This document shows, one piece after another, positions 9,339-17,142 of a stretch of DNA of 47,926 bases. The stretch lies in contig JAVECW010000055.1 in assembly GCA_030841285.1 (NCBI GenBank), forward strand, positions 1 to 47,926. The letters run 5' to 3'. The notes below the pieces were generated by a model. The model saw only the letters and a program-made list of their open reading frames with translations. It had not been told where the DNA came from and ran no database searches. This DNA comes from Microbacteriaceae bacterium. Its GTDB lineage: Bacteria > Actinomycetota > Actinomycetes > Actinomycetales > Microbacteriaceae. Position 1 is the first letter of the stretch. Every line of letters begins with the position of its first letter. Position numbers and translations under genes: made by a program.

Positions 9339-9835
9339 CCGTCGTTCTCATCGGCGCTCCCGGTGCCGGCAAGACGCGCGTCGGCAAGCGGCTCGGTCCG
9401 CGCCTTGGCTATGAGTTCATCGACACCGATCGCGTGATTGTGGCCAAGCACGGCGCGATCGCACAGATCTTCGCCGAGTACGGCGAAGCACACTTCCGCC
9501 GACTCGAACGGCAGGCAGTTGCCGAGGCTCTCACCCACGATGCCGTCGTCTCACTCGGCGGCGGTGCAGTGCTGGATGCCGACACGCAAGCCGATCTCGC
9601 CGGTGCGACCGTCATCCTGCTCACCGTGAGCGCGGAGGCCGTCACCGCCCGCATCGCGAGCGGCAAGCGACCACTCGTCACGAGCATCGAATCCTGGCAG
9701 AAGCTCCTCGACGGCCGGGCCGCGCTATACGCGTCTCTCGCGGACTACACGACAGACACTTCCGACCGGGCGATCGACGCAATCGTCGACGAGCTCGCAG
9801 AATGGGTCGAAAGCAACACGGAGGAACACCGATGA
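9335..9835 (+). CDS. aroK: Shikimate kinase
   Basis: Phosphorylates shikimate to shikimate-3-phosphate with ATP. The 166-aa protein has the family length. P-loop GAPGAGKT is at residues 7-14 (K13), the shikimate/Mg motif FIDTDRVI at 28-35, the FRRLER segment follows, and SLGGGAVL is the Walker B/GGG loop. The GTG start at 9335 overlaps the aroC stop and gives [14 protein letters not shown]. The end overlaps aroB by 4 bases (ATGA), indicating translational coupling. Confidence 0.97.
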   Translation: MTVVLIGAPGAGKTRVGKRLGPRLGYEFIDTDRVIVAKHGAIAQIFAEYGEAHFRRLERQAVAEALTHDAVVSLGGGAVLDADTQADLAGATVILLTVSAEAVTARIASGKRPLVTSIESWQKLLDGRAALYASLADYTTDTSDRAIDAIVDELAEWVESNTEEHR

Positions 9836-10914
9836 CAGACGCAGACGGCGCAACCGAGATCATCGTTCCCGGGGTCAACCCGTATCCCGTGATCATCGGT
9901 CGTGGCCTGACCGGCGCGATCGCACCGCACCTCGCCGGCGTGCGCAAGGTGCTCATCGTGCATCCGCCGACTCTGGGCGCGGCCGCTGCGAAACTGCGCG
10001 AGAGCCTGATCGACGACCATGAGGTGCTCCTGGCTGAGGTGCCGGACGCGGAAGCAGGCAAGCGCGTCGAGGTCGCGGCGTTCTGCTGGCAGGTCATGGG
10101 CCAAGCCGATTTCACGCGCTCGGATGCCGTCATCGGCTTTGGCGGGGGAGCCGTGACCGACCTGGCCGGCTTCGTCGCGGCCACCTGGTTGCGCGGCGTG
10201 CGGCTCATCCAGGTGCCGACGACGCTCCTCGGCATGGTCGACGCAGCCGTGGGAGGCAAGACGGGGCTCAATACAGCCGAAGGCAAGAACCTCGTGGGTG
10301 CCTTCTACGCTCCTGCGGCGGTCATCGCCGACCTCGACCTGCTGGCGACGCTGCCGCGCAACGAGATACTGGCCGGTTTTGGGGAGGTCGTGAAGTACGG
10401 GTTCATCGCGGAGCCGGAGATCCTCGACATCATCGAAGCGGATGTCGACATCGCCACCGATCCGGCGTCGCCCCAGTTCCGCCGCATGGTCGAACTGTCC
10501 GTCGCGATCAAGGCGCGCGTCGTCGGCGAGGACTTCACCGATGTCGGTCTCAGGGAGATGCTCAACTACGGACACACCCTCGGCCACGCGATCGAGCACG
10601 CCGAGCGCTACCAGTGGCGGCACGGGGCGGCCGTCTCCGTCGGGATGGTCTTTGCTGCCGAGCTCGCCCGCCTGAGCGGCCGGCTGCCCGACGCCGTCGT
10701 CGACAGGCACCGCAGCATCCTCGAATCGCTCACGCTGCCCGTCAGCTACCCGCTCGGCCGCTGGCAGACGCTCCTGGCGACGATGCAGCGCGACAAGAAG
10801 GCGCGGGGGAGCCTGCTTCGGTTTATCGTGCTGGACGACCTCGCGCGACCGACCGTGCTCGCCGGACCTGACACGAGCCTGCTCTTCGCCGCGTACCAGG
10901 AGATCGGCTCCTAG
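9832..10914 (+). CDS. aroB: 3-dehydroquinate synthase
   Basis: NAD- and metal-dependent cyclisation of DAHP to 3-dehydroquinate. The 360-aa protein contains the conserved GFGGGAVTDLAGFVAATWLRG, QVPTTLLGMVDAAVGGKTG, FGEVVKYG and LNYGHTLGHAIEH blocks, the last two holding metal ligands. ATG 9832 has GGAGG about 7 bases upstream, so it is preferred over an in-frame ATG at 9802. Genes are in the order kinase-synthase, as in many actinobacteria. Confidence 0.98.
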   Translation: MTDADGATEIIVPGVNPYPVIIGRGLTGAIAPHLAGVRKVLIVHPPTLGAAAAKLRESLIDDHEVLLAEVPDAEAGKRVEVAAFCWQVMGQADFTRSDAVIGFGGGAVTDLAGFVAATWLRGVRLIQVPTTLLGMVDAAVGGKTGLNTAEGKNLVGAFYAPAAVIADLDLLATLPRNEILAGFGEVVKYGFIAEPEILDIIEADVDIATDPASPQFRRMVELSVAIKARVVGEDFTDVGLREMLNYGHTLGHAIEHAERYQWRHGAAVSVGMVFAAELARLSGRLPDAVVDRHRSILESLTLPVSYPLGRWQTLLATMQRDKKARGSLLRFIVLDDLARPTVLAGPDTSLLFAAYQEIGS

Positions 10915-10920
10915 CGCCGA

Positions 10921-10926
10921 TAGGCT
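10921..10926 (+). promoter_or_regulatory. Leaderless-type -10 box for aroQ
   Basis: TAGGCT lies 8 bases before the aroQ ATG, and there is no Shine-Dalgarno between. This is the spacing expected when transcription starts at the start codon. No convincing -35 element is visible. Confidence 0.45.
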
Positions 10927-10934
10927 GTGGACTC

Positions 10935-11372
10935 ATGAGCACAGTCCTGGTCCTCAACGGTCCCAATCTCGGCCGTCTCGGCACGCGCGAGCCCGCCATC
11001 TACGGCGCCCAGACGCTCGATGACCTGCGTGGGATCCTGCGGGCGGATGCGCCGGAGGCGACGATCGACCTGCGCCAGACCGACGACGAATCAGAGCTGC
11101 TCGGCTGGCTGCACGCGGCCGCGGATTCCGAGACCCCGGTCATCCTCAACGCCGGCGCCTGGACTCACTACTCATACGCGCTCCAGGACGCCGTCTCGCT
11201 CGTGACGAAGGCGGGGGTGGTCGTCATCGAGGTGCACATCTCGAACCCGCATGCGCGAGAGGAATTCCGGCACACGAGCGTTCTGAGCCCCGTCGTGACG
11301 GGCGTCATCGCGGGCTTCGGCTTCGAGTCGTACCGGCTCGCGCTCGCGTACATTCGCCGAAACGCTGCCTGA
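10935..11372 (+). CDS. aroQ: 3-dehydroquinate dehydratase, type II
   Basis: Dehydrates 3-dehydroquinate to 3-dehydroshikimate; dodecameric cytosolic enzyme. The 145-aa protein has NGPNLGRLGTREPAIYG (active-site Arg and Tyr), ILNAGAWTHYSYALQDA (Asn and His), EVHISNPHAREEFRHTS (catalytic His) and GVIAGFG. NAGAWTH is a small departure from the common NPGAYTH. It closes the aro block and probably also has its own promoter. Confidence 0.97.
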   Translation: MSTVLVLNGPNLGRLGTREPAIYGAQTLDDLRGILRADAPEATIDLRQTDDESELLGWLHAAADSETPVILNAGAWTHYSYALQDAVSLVTKAGVVVIEVHISNPHAREEFRHTSVLSPVVTGVIAGFGFESYRLALAYIRRNAA

Positions 11373-11376
11373 CAAC

Positions 11377-11382
11377 TAGAAT
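11377..11382 (+). promoter_or_regulatory. Candidate -10 box for efp-nusB
   Basis: TAGAAT matches the actinobacterial TAnnnT consensus, just after the aroQ stop. TTCGCC 18 bases upstream is a poor -35. The efp leader would be about 140 nt. That gap (11373-11528) also holds GTTTCGACACGCTG, but I see no gene or terminator. Confidence 0.4.
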
Positions 11383-11528
11383 CTGTTGAGGCATCGCGGT
11401 CCACGACCTCTCGTGACCGCCCGGATGGGGTTTCGACACGCTGCTAGCGACCACTCGCCAGCGCGAACACGTTGGCTTCGCAGCTACCCACCCAGCACGC
11501 ACCCTCTATTGAATGGATTCATTCTCGT

Positions 11529-12092
11529 ATGGCATCAACCGCTGACATCAGGAACGGCGTCGTCCTCAACATGGACGGCCAGCTCTGGACGGTTATCGAG
11601 TTCCAGCACGTCAAGCCGGGCAAGGGTGGCGCGTTCGTTCGCACCAAGCTCAAGAACGTTACATCGGGCAAGACGGTCGACCGCACTTTCAACGCGGGCG
11701 CGAAGATCGAGACGGCCAATGTCGACCGCCGCGACTTCCAGTACCTCTACGCGGATGGCGACGGCTACGTCTTCATGGACACGAGCGACTACGACCAGCT
11801 GACCGTTCCGGGCGTTGTCGTCGGCGATGCCGCGAACTTCATGCTCGAGAACCAGTCCGTGACCGTCGCTCTGCACGAGGGCGAGCCGCTCTATGTCGAG
11901 CTGCCGGCATCCGTCGTGCTCGAGATCACGTACACCGAACCTGGCCTGCAGGGCGACCGCTCGACCGGTGGGACCAAGCCGGCCACGGTCGAGACGGGGT
12001 ACCAGATTCAGGTCCCGCTGTTCCTCGAGACCGGAACCAAGGTCAAGGTCGACACGCGCACCGGTGACTACCTCAGCCGCGTCAACGACTAG
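11529..12092 (+). CDS. efp: Elongation factor P
   Basis: Binds the ribosome between P and E sites and relieves stalling at polyproline stretches. The 187-aa protein has three beta-barrel domains. The tip loop of domain I reads [10 protein letters not shown] with the conserved lysine. The C-terminal signature region is [23 protein letters not shown]. The ATG at 11529 has only a weak Shine-Dalgarno. It is followed by nusB 18 bases later, the usual efp-nusB pair. No EpmA/EpmB-type modification gene is in the window. Confidence 0.98.
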   Translation: MASTADIRNGVVLNMDGQLWTVIEFQHVKPGKGGAFVRTKLKNVTSGKTVDRTFNAGAKIETANVDRRDFQYLYADGDGYVFMDTSDYDQLTVPGVVVGDAANFMLENQSVTVALHEGEPLYVELPASVVLEITYTEPGLQGDRSTGGTKPATVETGYQIQVPLFLETGTKVKVDTRTGDYLSRVND

Positions 12093-12110
12093 TCGCGGCG
12101 CGACTACGCA

Positions 12111-12530
12111 ATGAGTGCTCGCACCAAGGCCCGCAAGAGGGCCCTCGATGTGTTGTATGGCGCGGACGTGCGCCAGATTTCGATCAGCGAAGCGTTGGCG
12201 ACAGAAGCGGAGCGGGCGGTCAGTGAACCGCAGCGCGAGTCATCCTGGCTGTATGCGCGGGAGATCGTCGACGGCGTGCTCGATCACCGCGAGGAGATCG
12301 ACGAACTGATCGAGACCTATTCGCAGGGCTGGACGCTCGCCCGCATGCCCGTCGTCGATCGCGCGATCCTGCGCATCGGCGTGTGGGAGGTCATCTACAA
12401 CGACGAGGTGCCGGAAGGCGTAGCGATCTCCGAGGCCGTCGAGGCGGCGACGGTGTTGTCGACGGATGACTCCCCGGGGTTCATCAACGGGCTCCTCGCT
12501 AAGATTGCCCAGACCAGGCCATCGGCCTGA
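12111..12530 (+). CDS. nusB: Transcription antitermination protein NusB
   Basis: All-helical protein that binds BoxA RNA with NusE (S10) in rRNA transcription antitermination. The 139-aa protein starts ARTKARKRALDVLYGADVR and ends with the conserved RMPVVDRAILRIGVWEV, VAISEAVEAATVLSTDDSPGF and NGLLAKI segments. It probably shares a transcript with efp. Spacing to the next gene is 14 bases. Confidence 0.97.
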   Translation: MSARTKARKRALDVLYGADVRQISISEALATEAERAVSEPQRESSWLYAREIVDGVLDHREEIDELIETYSQGWTLARMPVVDRAILRIGVWEVIYNDEVPEGVAISEAVEAATVLSTDDSPGFINGLLAKIAQTRPSA

Positions 12531-12544
12531 GAAACGAGCACCGG

Positions 12545-13264
12545 ATGTCCGTCATGCAGCTCACCTTCTCTCCCCGTCGTACGCTTGCGGCTCTTCTGCT
12601 TGCCGCACTCGTGACAGTAGGAATTGCCGCGTGCGCGGCGACTCCCGCCGGCCAGGGTGCGACCGCGGGTTCGAGCGTGGCGCTTCCGACGGGGACGGTC
12701 GGTGCGGCGAACTTCGATGCCGGGTATCTTGCCGTGGGCACGGGCACGAAGAGCGTTGACCTCTACTTCGATCCGATGTGCCCATACTGCCAGGAGTTCG
12801 AGAAGGCCAACGGCGCGAAGCTCGCAGGCGCGGTCTCGGACGGAAGCATCACGCTGCGCCTGCACCCACTGACCTTCCTCGACCGTTCCTCGAACGGAAC
12901 GTCATACTCGAGCCGTGCGTCTGCCGCGCTGACCTGCGTCGCTTCACTCGATCCGAAGAACACACTCGGGTACCTCGGGCTGCTCTACTCCAACCAGCCG
13001 AAGGAGGGCACCTCCGGCATGACCGACGCGCAACTGGACACCCTCGCCACCGGACTCGGGGCGCCCAGCATTGCTGACTGCCTCACGAAGGGCACGTATC
13101 AGGCCTGGGCCCAGTTCAACACCACGAAGGCGCTGAACGGCCCGCTGCCGGGTGCGGACATCAAGGCAATCCAGGGCACGCCGACGATCATCGTCAGCGG
13201 GCACACCTATCCCGGCAGCATCATCGATACGACTGCTTTCGCGTCCTTCCTCGCCTCCAACTAG
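12545..13264 (+). CDS. DsbA-like thioredoxin-fold lipoprotein
   Basis: A 239-aa exported protein. The signal peptide (basic RR at 11-12, then LAALLLAALVTVG) ends in lipobox IAAC, so C30 is expected to be lipidated by the Lgt encoded at 39.5 kb. The mature part has a thioredoxin fold with the redox motif CPYC (C79, C82, in FDPMCPYCQEF) and the cis-proline P213 in GTPTIIV. Two further cysteines, C131 and C179, lie in the helical insertion and could form a structural disulfide. This fits the actinobacterial DsbA-like family that oxidises exported proteins; the exact substrate is unknown. The start could also be the second ATG at 12554. Confidence 0.9.
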   Translation: MSVMQLTFSPRRTLAALLLAALVTVGIAACAATPAGQGATAGSSVALPTGTVGAANFDAGYLAVGTGTKSVDLYFDPMCPYCQEFEKANGAKLAGAVSDGSITLRLHPLTFLDRSSNGTSYSSRASAALTCVASLDPKNTLGYLGLLYSNQPKEGTSGMTDAQLDTLATGLGAPSIADCLTKGTYQAWAQFNTTKALNGPLPGADIKAIQGTPTIIVSGHTYPGSIIDTTAFASFLASN

Positions 13265-13282
13265 CCGTTCTTCCTCGGCCGT

Positions 13283-13348
13283 CCCCGCGACTTGCCAGAG
13301 ATGGCTAGTTGCAGGCGGACGGAGTGGTCATTCTGTGGCAAGTGGATG
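13283..13348. repeat. Short palindrome-ended repeat, copy 1
   Basis: A 66-bp unit that begins CCCCGCGACTTGCCAGAGAT and ends CATTCTGTGGCAAGTGGATG. Its arms ACTTGCCA and TGGCAAGT are inverted repeats separated by about 38 bases. A second copy lies 29 bases downstream in the same orientation. It sits in the convergent gap after the DsbA-like gene. I do not recognise the family. Confidence 0.8.
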
Positions 13349-13377
13349 TCTGGTTTGGGGTGAGAAGGTCGCCAGGG

Positions 13378-13442
13378 CCCCGCGACTTGCCAGAGATTGC
13401 TAGTTGGCGGCGCGTGAATGAGCATTCTGTGGCAAGTGAATG
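13378..13442. repeat. Short palindrome-ended repeat, copy 2
   Basis: A 65-bp direct copy of the 13283 unit. The first 20 bases and the last 20 or so are almost identical (one change each side: GATTGC versus GATGGC, GTGAATG versus GTGGATG). The centre has diverged. The arms ACTTGCCA and TGGCAAGT are conserved. It overlaps the 3' end of the minus-strand membrane gene and supplies that gene's stop codon. Confidence 0.8.
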
Positions 13443-14080
13443 CGCGGTGCGGGAGTTCGCTGGTCTGGCGCGTACGCGGCAATCAGGGCCGCCTCGATGC
13501 CGAGCACTACCAAGGGGCCGTGCGGCCAGTAGGACAACACGAAGACGGAAAGCACTATCAACACCGGCGTGCTTCCCAGCATGATGCGCAACCAGAGCGG
13601 CCAGCCCGAGCGACCGCCGAGGGCGAACGCCAGGATGGTCGCAAGCACACCGATCGCGGTGAGGAGGAGTCCCTCCCACCCCCACATGAAGCGAAGCGGC
13701 GCCGTGGTGTCGTGGTTGAGATAGCTCAGAAAGGTAATGGGTGCCCCGGCGAGGACCGCCCAGGCCAGGAGGGTGGCCAGAATCCGTCTCGTGCGCCGCA
13801 ACGGCGCATAGAGGGCGAGGCCGATGAGAAGAAAAGACAGGGACGCCGCAGTTCCGAACACCATGTAGACGTCGGTGGTGCCAAAACGCAGCATCACAAC
13901 CTTAATCTGGTCGTAGACAGGCCAGAAGCTGAGCGTCCTGATCCAGCCTGGCGCGTCGACGCCGCTCCATGCGACGGATTGCGGAGGCAGCAGGAATGCT
14001 GCCCACGCCGAGCCGAGCAGGGCCGCGCCGATCCGCCGGGCGCGCCCACCAATGGTTGCGTCGCTCGCACGTGTGTCCAT
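13400..14080 (-). CDS. Hypothetical multi-pass membrane protein
   Basis: The only minus-strand gene, 226 aa. It has about six hydrophobic segments, among them AALLGSAWAAFLLPPQSVAW, VYMVFGTAASLSFLLIGLAL, ATLLAWAVLAGAPITFLSYL, LLLTAIGVLATILAFAL and TPVLIVLSVFVLSYW. I do not recognise a family. The start ATG 14080 has GGAGAG about 7 bases upstream on its strand. The last 13 residues (IHLPQNAHSRAAN) are read from repeat copy 2, so the native C-terminus may have been replaced. It converges on the DsbA-like gene and diverges from pyrR. Frame continuity and the Shine-Dalgarno favour a real gene, but function cannot be stated. Confidence 0.65.
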   Translation of the reverse strand: MDTRASDATIGGRARRIGAALLGSAWAAFLLPPQSVAWSGVDAPGWIRTLSFWPVYDQIKVVMLRFGTTDVYMVFGTAASLSFLLIGLALYAPLRRTRRILATLLAWAVLAGAPITFLSYLNHDTTAPLRFMWGWEGLLLTAIGVLATILAFALGGRSGWPLWLRIMLGSTPVLIVLSVFVLSYWPHGPLVVLGIEAALIAAYAPDQRTPAPRIHLPQNAHSRAAN

Positions 14081-14187
14081 GGCTCTCTCTCCGCGGCGCC
14101 CTCCGGGGCGCAAAGGCCGGGTTGTCTTCGATGCGCAAACTCAAAGCACCGCTGACGGGCGCTCAGGTCATCATGATGCCGGTGCCG

Positions 14188-14193
14188 TATAGT
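14188..14193 (+). promoter_or_regulatory. -10 box of the pyr operon promoter
   Basis: TATAGT is a good actinobacterial -10 hexamer, placing the transcript start near 14200, just upstream of the PyrR-binding hairpin. The -35 region (around 14165-14170, AGGTCA) is weak. Confidence 0.55.
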
Positions 14194-14208
14194 GATCGCA
14201 ATAGACAT

Positions 14209-14243
14209 CCTTTAAGAGCCGTCCTGTGAGACGGGGAAGGAGG
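14209..14243 (+). promoter_or_regulatory. PyrR-binding RNA hairpin overlapping the pyrR Shine-Dalgarno
   Basis: The leader contains AGAGCCGTCCTGTGAGACGG, which fits the PyrR binding-loop consensus. Upper stem CCGTC/GACGG (14219-14223 with 14230-14234) closes the loop CTGTGA. The 5' internal bulge is purine-rich (AAGAG). A lower stem CCTT (14209-14212) can pair with AAGG (14237-14240), which is part of the Shine-Dalgarno AAGGAGG (14237-14243). No terminator follows, so UMP-bound PyrR would block translation rather than cause attenuation, as reported for mycobacterial pyr genes. Confidence 0.8.
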
Positions 14244-14248
14244 TCGGC

Positions 14249-14845
14249 ATGACAGCGCGAACCGTGCTTCAGCAGGCTGACATCACCCGAGCGTTGACTC
14301 GGATTTCACACGAGATCCTTGAGTCCAATCGGGGGACAGCCGATCTCGTCATCCTCGGCATACCGACCAGGGGCGTTATTCTCGCGCGGCGGATCGCCGA
14401 GAACATCCAGCGCATTGAGCCGTCGGCCAGCTCATCGATCGTCGGGTCGCTCGACGTCACCATGTACCGCGACGACCTCGCACGCAACCCCACGCGCACT
14501 CCTGCCCCCACCGAGCTCCCCGGAACCGTCGACGGCAAGACCGTCGTGCTCGTCGACGACGTGCTCTTCTCCGGTCGCACCGTGCGCGCTGCGCTTGACG
14601 CGCTGAGCGACCTCGGGCGGCCCAAGGCGGTTCGCCTCGCGGTGCTCGTCGACCGAGGGCACAGGGAGCTGCCGATCCGCGCGGACTTCGTGGGCAAGAA
14701 CCTGCCCAGCGCCGCGTCCGAGCGCATCAACGTGCACCTCACCGAGATCGACGGCGACGAGTACGTGACCATCGATTCTCCGGATGACGCGGATTATCCG
14801 GATGACACGGATTCTCCGGATGACACGGAAGGAGCGCCCGCGTGA
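14249..14845 (+). CDS. pyrR: Bifunctional pyr operon regulator / uracil phosphoribosyltransferase PyrR
   Basis: Binds its own mRNA when UMP is high and can make UMP from uracil and PRPP. The 198-aa protein carries the PRTase PRPP loop [18 protein letters not shown] (about residues 92-110) and the RNA-binding region [17 protein letters not shown]. It is about 15-20 residues longer than usual because of an acidic repeat tail ([23 protein letters not shown] is encoded by 14774-14845). Strong Shine-Dalgarno AAGGAGG lies inside the PyrR hairpin. The end overlaps pyrB by 4 bases. Confidence 0.96.
   Translation: MTARTVLQQADITRALTRISHEILESNRGTADLVILGIPTRGVILARRIAENIQRIEPSASSSIVGSLDVTMYRDDLARNPTRTPAPTELPGTVDGKTVVLVDDVLFSGRTVRAALDALSDLGRPKAVRLAVLVDRGHRELPIRADFVGKNLPSAASERINVHLTEIDGDEYVTIDSPDDADYPDDTDSPDDTEGAPA
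14774..14827 (+). repeat. Tandem 18-bp repeat, three units, in the 3' end of pyrR
   Basis: Units are GATTCTCCGGATGACGCG (14774-14791), GATTATCCGGATGACACG (14792-14809) and GATTCTCCGGATGACACG (14810-14827). They encode [12 protein letters not shown] and DSPDDT. The unit length is a multiple of three, so gain or loss keeps frame. The pyrB Shine-Dalgarno (GGAAGGA) begins at the last unit's end. Confidence 0.9.
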
Positions 14846-15795
14846 GGCACCTGCTCTCGACCAAGGGGCTCGACCGTGCGGCCGCCATCCGGCTCCTCGA
14901 TATCGCCGAAGACATGGCGGATGTCCAGGGCCGCGAAGTCAAGAAGCTCCCGACCCTGCGCGGCAAAACCGTCGTAAACCTGTTCTTCGAGGATTCGACG
15001 CGCACGCGCATCTCCTTCGAGGCGGCTGCCAAGCGGCTGTCCGCGGATGTGATCAACTTCAGCGCGAAAGGCTCGAGCGTCTCGAAGGGCGAGAGCCTCA
15101 AGGACACCGCCCAGACCCTCGCGGCGATGGGAGCAGATGCCGTCGTCGTCCGGCACCACGCATCCGGAGCGCCGCAGACGCTCGCGACGAGCGGCTGGAT
15201 CGACGCAGGCATCATCAACGCGGGCGACGGCACGCACGAACATCCGACCCAGGCGCTGCTCGACGCGTTCACGATCCGCAGGCGCCTTCACGGTCCGGCG
15301 TCACGCGGGAAGGCGCTCGACGGCGTCACGGTGACGATCGTGGGAGACATCCTGCACTCGCGCGTAGCGCGCTCGAACGTCTGGCTGCTCGACACACTCG
15401 GTGCACAGGTCACGCTCGTTGCTCCGCCGACGCTGGTCCCGGTCGACCTTCGCGGCTGGCCTGCGACAGTCGGTTTCGACCTCGACATCGCGATCGACGA
15501 TGGCAAGCCTGACGTGGTCATGATGCTCCGCATCCAGGCCGAGCGCATGAACGCTGCATTCTTCCCCAACACCCGCGAATACTCACGGCAGTGGGGGCTC
15601 GACGACGAGCGCCTCGGCCGGTTACGCCCCGATAGCATTGTTATGCACCCCGGCCCCATGAATCGCGGCCTGGAGATATCGGCGGCGGCGGCGGACTCCC
15701 CCCAGTCCACCGTGCGCGAGCAGGTTTCGAATGGGGTGTCTGTGAGGATGGCTGCGCTGTACCTCCTGCTGTCAGGTGATCGGGAGGATTCGTAG
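14842..15795 (+). CDS. pyrB: Aspartate carbamoyltransferase catalytic subunit
   Basis: Joins carbamoyl phosphate and aspartate, the first committed step of UMP synthesis. The 317-aa protein has the carbamoyl-phosphate motif [13 protein letters not shown], the loop [24 protein letters not shown] and [12 protein letters not shown]. The start is GTG 14842, with GGAAGGA about 8 bases upstream, overlapping pyrR (GTGA). No pyrI regulatory subunit gene is present, as expected in actinobacteria, where ATCase is usually paired with dihydroorotase. Confidence 0.98.
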   Translation: MRHLLSTKGLDRAAAIRLLDIAEDMADVQGREVKKLPTLRGKTVVNLFFEDSTRTRISFEAAAKRLSADVINFSAKGSSVSKGESLKDTAQTLAAMGADAVVVRHHASGAPQTLATSGWIDAGIINAGDGTHEHPTQALLDAFTIRRRLHGPASRGKALDGVTVTIVGDILHSRVARSNVWLLDTLGAQVTLVAPPTLVPVDLRGWPATVGFDLDIAIDDGKPDVVMMLRIQAERMNAAFFPNTREYSRQWGLDDERLGRLRPDSIVMHPGPMNRGLEISAAAADSPQSTVREQVSNGVSVRMAALYLLLSGDREDS

Positions 15796-17142
15796 ATGTC
15801 AAGCGAGCGCTATGTGATTGCCGGGGCGAGACTCGCCGATGGCACGGGAACCGACCTCCTGGTCGAGAACGGGCGAATCGTCGAGGCCGGCGGCGGTCTC
15901 TCCACGGCGGGTGCGACCGTCGTCGATGCCGACGGCCTCATCGCGCTTCCCGGCTTGGTCGACCTGCACACGCACCTGCGCGAGCCGGGCTTCGAGCAGA
16001 GCGAAACCGTGCTCACGGGCAGCCAGGCAGCGGCAGCAGGCGGATTCACCTCGGTGTTCGCGATGGCCAACACCTCGCCGGTCGCCGACACGGCTGGAGT
16101 CGTCGAGCAGGTGCTGTCGCTCGGGCAGAGCGCGGGGTACGTGACAGTTCGGCCGATCGGCGCCGTGACGGTCGGGCTCGCCGGAGAGCGGCTCGCCGAA
16201 CTCGGCGCGATGGCAAACTCCCGCGCCCAGGTTCGCGTCTTCTCCGACGACGGTCAATGCGTTTCCGACCCACTCCTCATGCGCCGCGCACTCGAGTACG
16301 TCAAGGCGTTCGACGGCGTCATCGCCCAACACGCGCAGGAGCCGCGGCTGACGGTCGGCGCGCAGATGAACGAGGGTGCGCTCTCCGGTGAGCTCGGCCT
16401 GACCGGCTGGCCCGCCGTCGCCGAGGAGTCGATCATCGCGCGGGACGTCCTCCTCGCCGAGCACGTCGGCTCGCGCCTGCACATCTGTCATGTCTCGACT
16501 GCCGGCTCCGTCGACGTCATCCGCTGGGCGAAGGCGCGCGGCATCGCCGTCACGGCCGAAGTCACGCCGCACCACCTGCTGCTCACCGAAGAGCTCGTGG
16601 CGAGCTACGACTCGCGCTACAAGGTGAACCCGCCGCTGCGCCGCCGAGAAGACGTCGAGGCGCTGCGGCAGGGGCTCGCCGATGGCACGATCGACATCGT
16701 CGCGACGGACCACGCACCCCACCCGGTCGAGGCCAAGGACTGCGAGTGGGATGCGGCTGCGAATGGCATGGTCGGCCTCGAGTCCGCACTGTCGGTCGTG
16801 CACGCATCCGTCGTGCAGACTGGCCTGCTCGATTGGGCGGATGTCGCCCGCGTACTCTCGCACACACCGGCGCAGATCGGCAGGCTCACAGGCCACGGCG
16901 GACCACTCGTGGCCGGCGCCGCCGCACAGTTCACCTTGTACGACCCTTCCGCGACACGTGAATTCGGCACCGCCGACCTGGCCGGCAAGGGAATCAACTC
17001 GCCGTATCTCGCGATGACGCTGCCCGGCCGCGTCGTGGCGACCTTCCACGACGGGTACCCGACGGTGCTCGATGGTGCCGTGCAAGCCGCGGACGCCGTT
17101 GCCGAACGCGCCGCCGAGTGGGCGGTGAGCATCCGTGGATAG
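15796..17142 (+). CDS. pyrC: Dihydroorotase
   Basis: Zinc amidohydrolase that closes carbamoyl aspartate to dihydroorotate. The 448-aa protein is class I. Metal motif VDLHTHLREPG is in the first 65 residues, HICHVST supplies further ligands, and IVATDHAPH supplies the final aspartate. ATG follows the pyrB stop directly with no gap, and GGGAGGA lies in the end of pyrB. It overlaps the next gene by 8 bases. Confidence 0.97.
   Translation: MSSERYVIAGARLADGTGTDLLVENGRIVEAGGGLSTAGATVVDADGLIALPGLVDLHTHLREPGFEQSETVLTGSQAAAAGGFTSVFAMANTSPVADTAGVVEQVLSLGQSAGYVTVRPIGAVTVGLAGERLAELGAMANSRAQVRVFSDDGQCVSDPLLMRRALEYVKAFDGVIAQHAQEPRLTVGAQMNEGALSGELGLTGWPAVAEESIIARDVLLAEHVGSRLHICHVSTAGSVDVIRWAKARGIAVTAEVTPHHLLLTEELVASYDSRYKVNPPLRRREDVEALRQGLADGTIDIVATDHAPHPVEAKDCEWDAAANGMVGLESALSVVHASVVQTGLLDWADVARVLSHTPAQIGRLTGHGGPLVAGAAAQFTLYDPSATREFGTADLAGKGINSPYLAMTLPGRVVATFHDGYPTVLDGAVQAADAVAERAAEWAVSIRG

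Noticed and set aside
13283-13442. CRISPR array
   Set aside because: Only two units, with imperfect centres and a repeat longer than typical CRISPR repeats; no spacers of even size and no cas genes.
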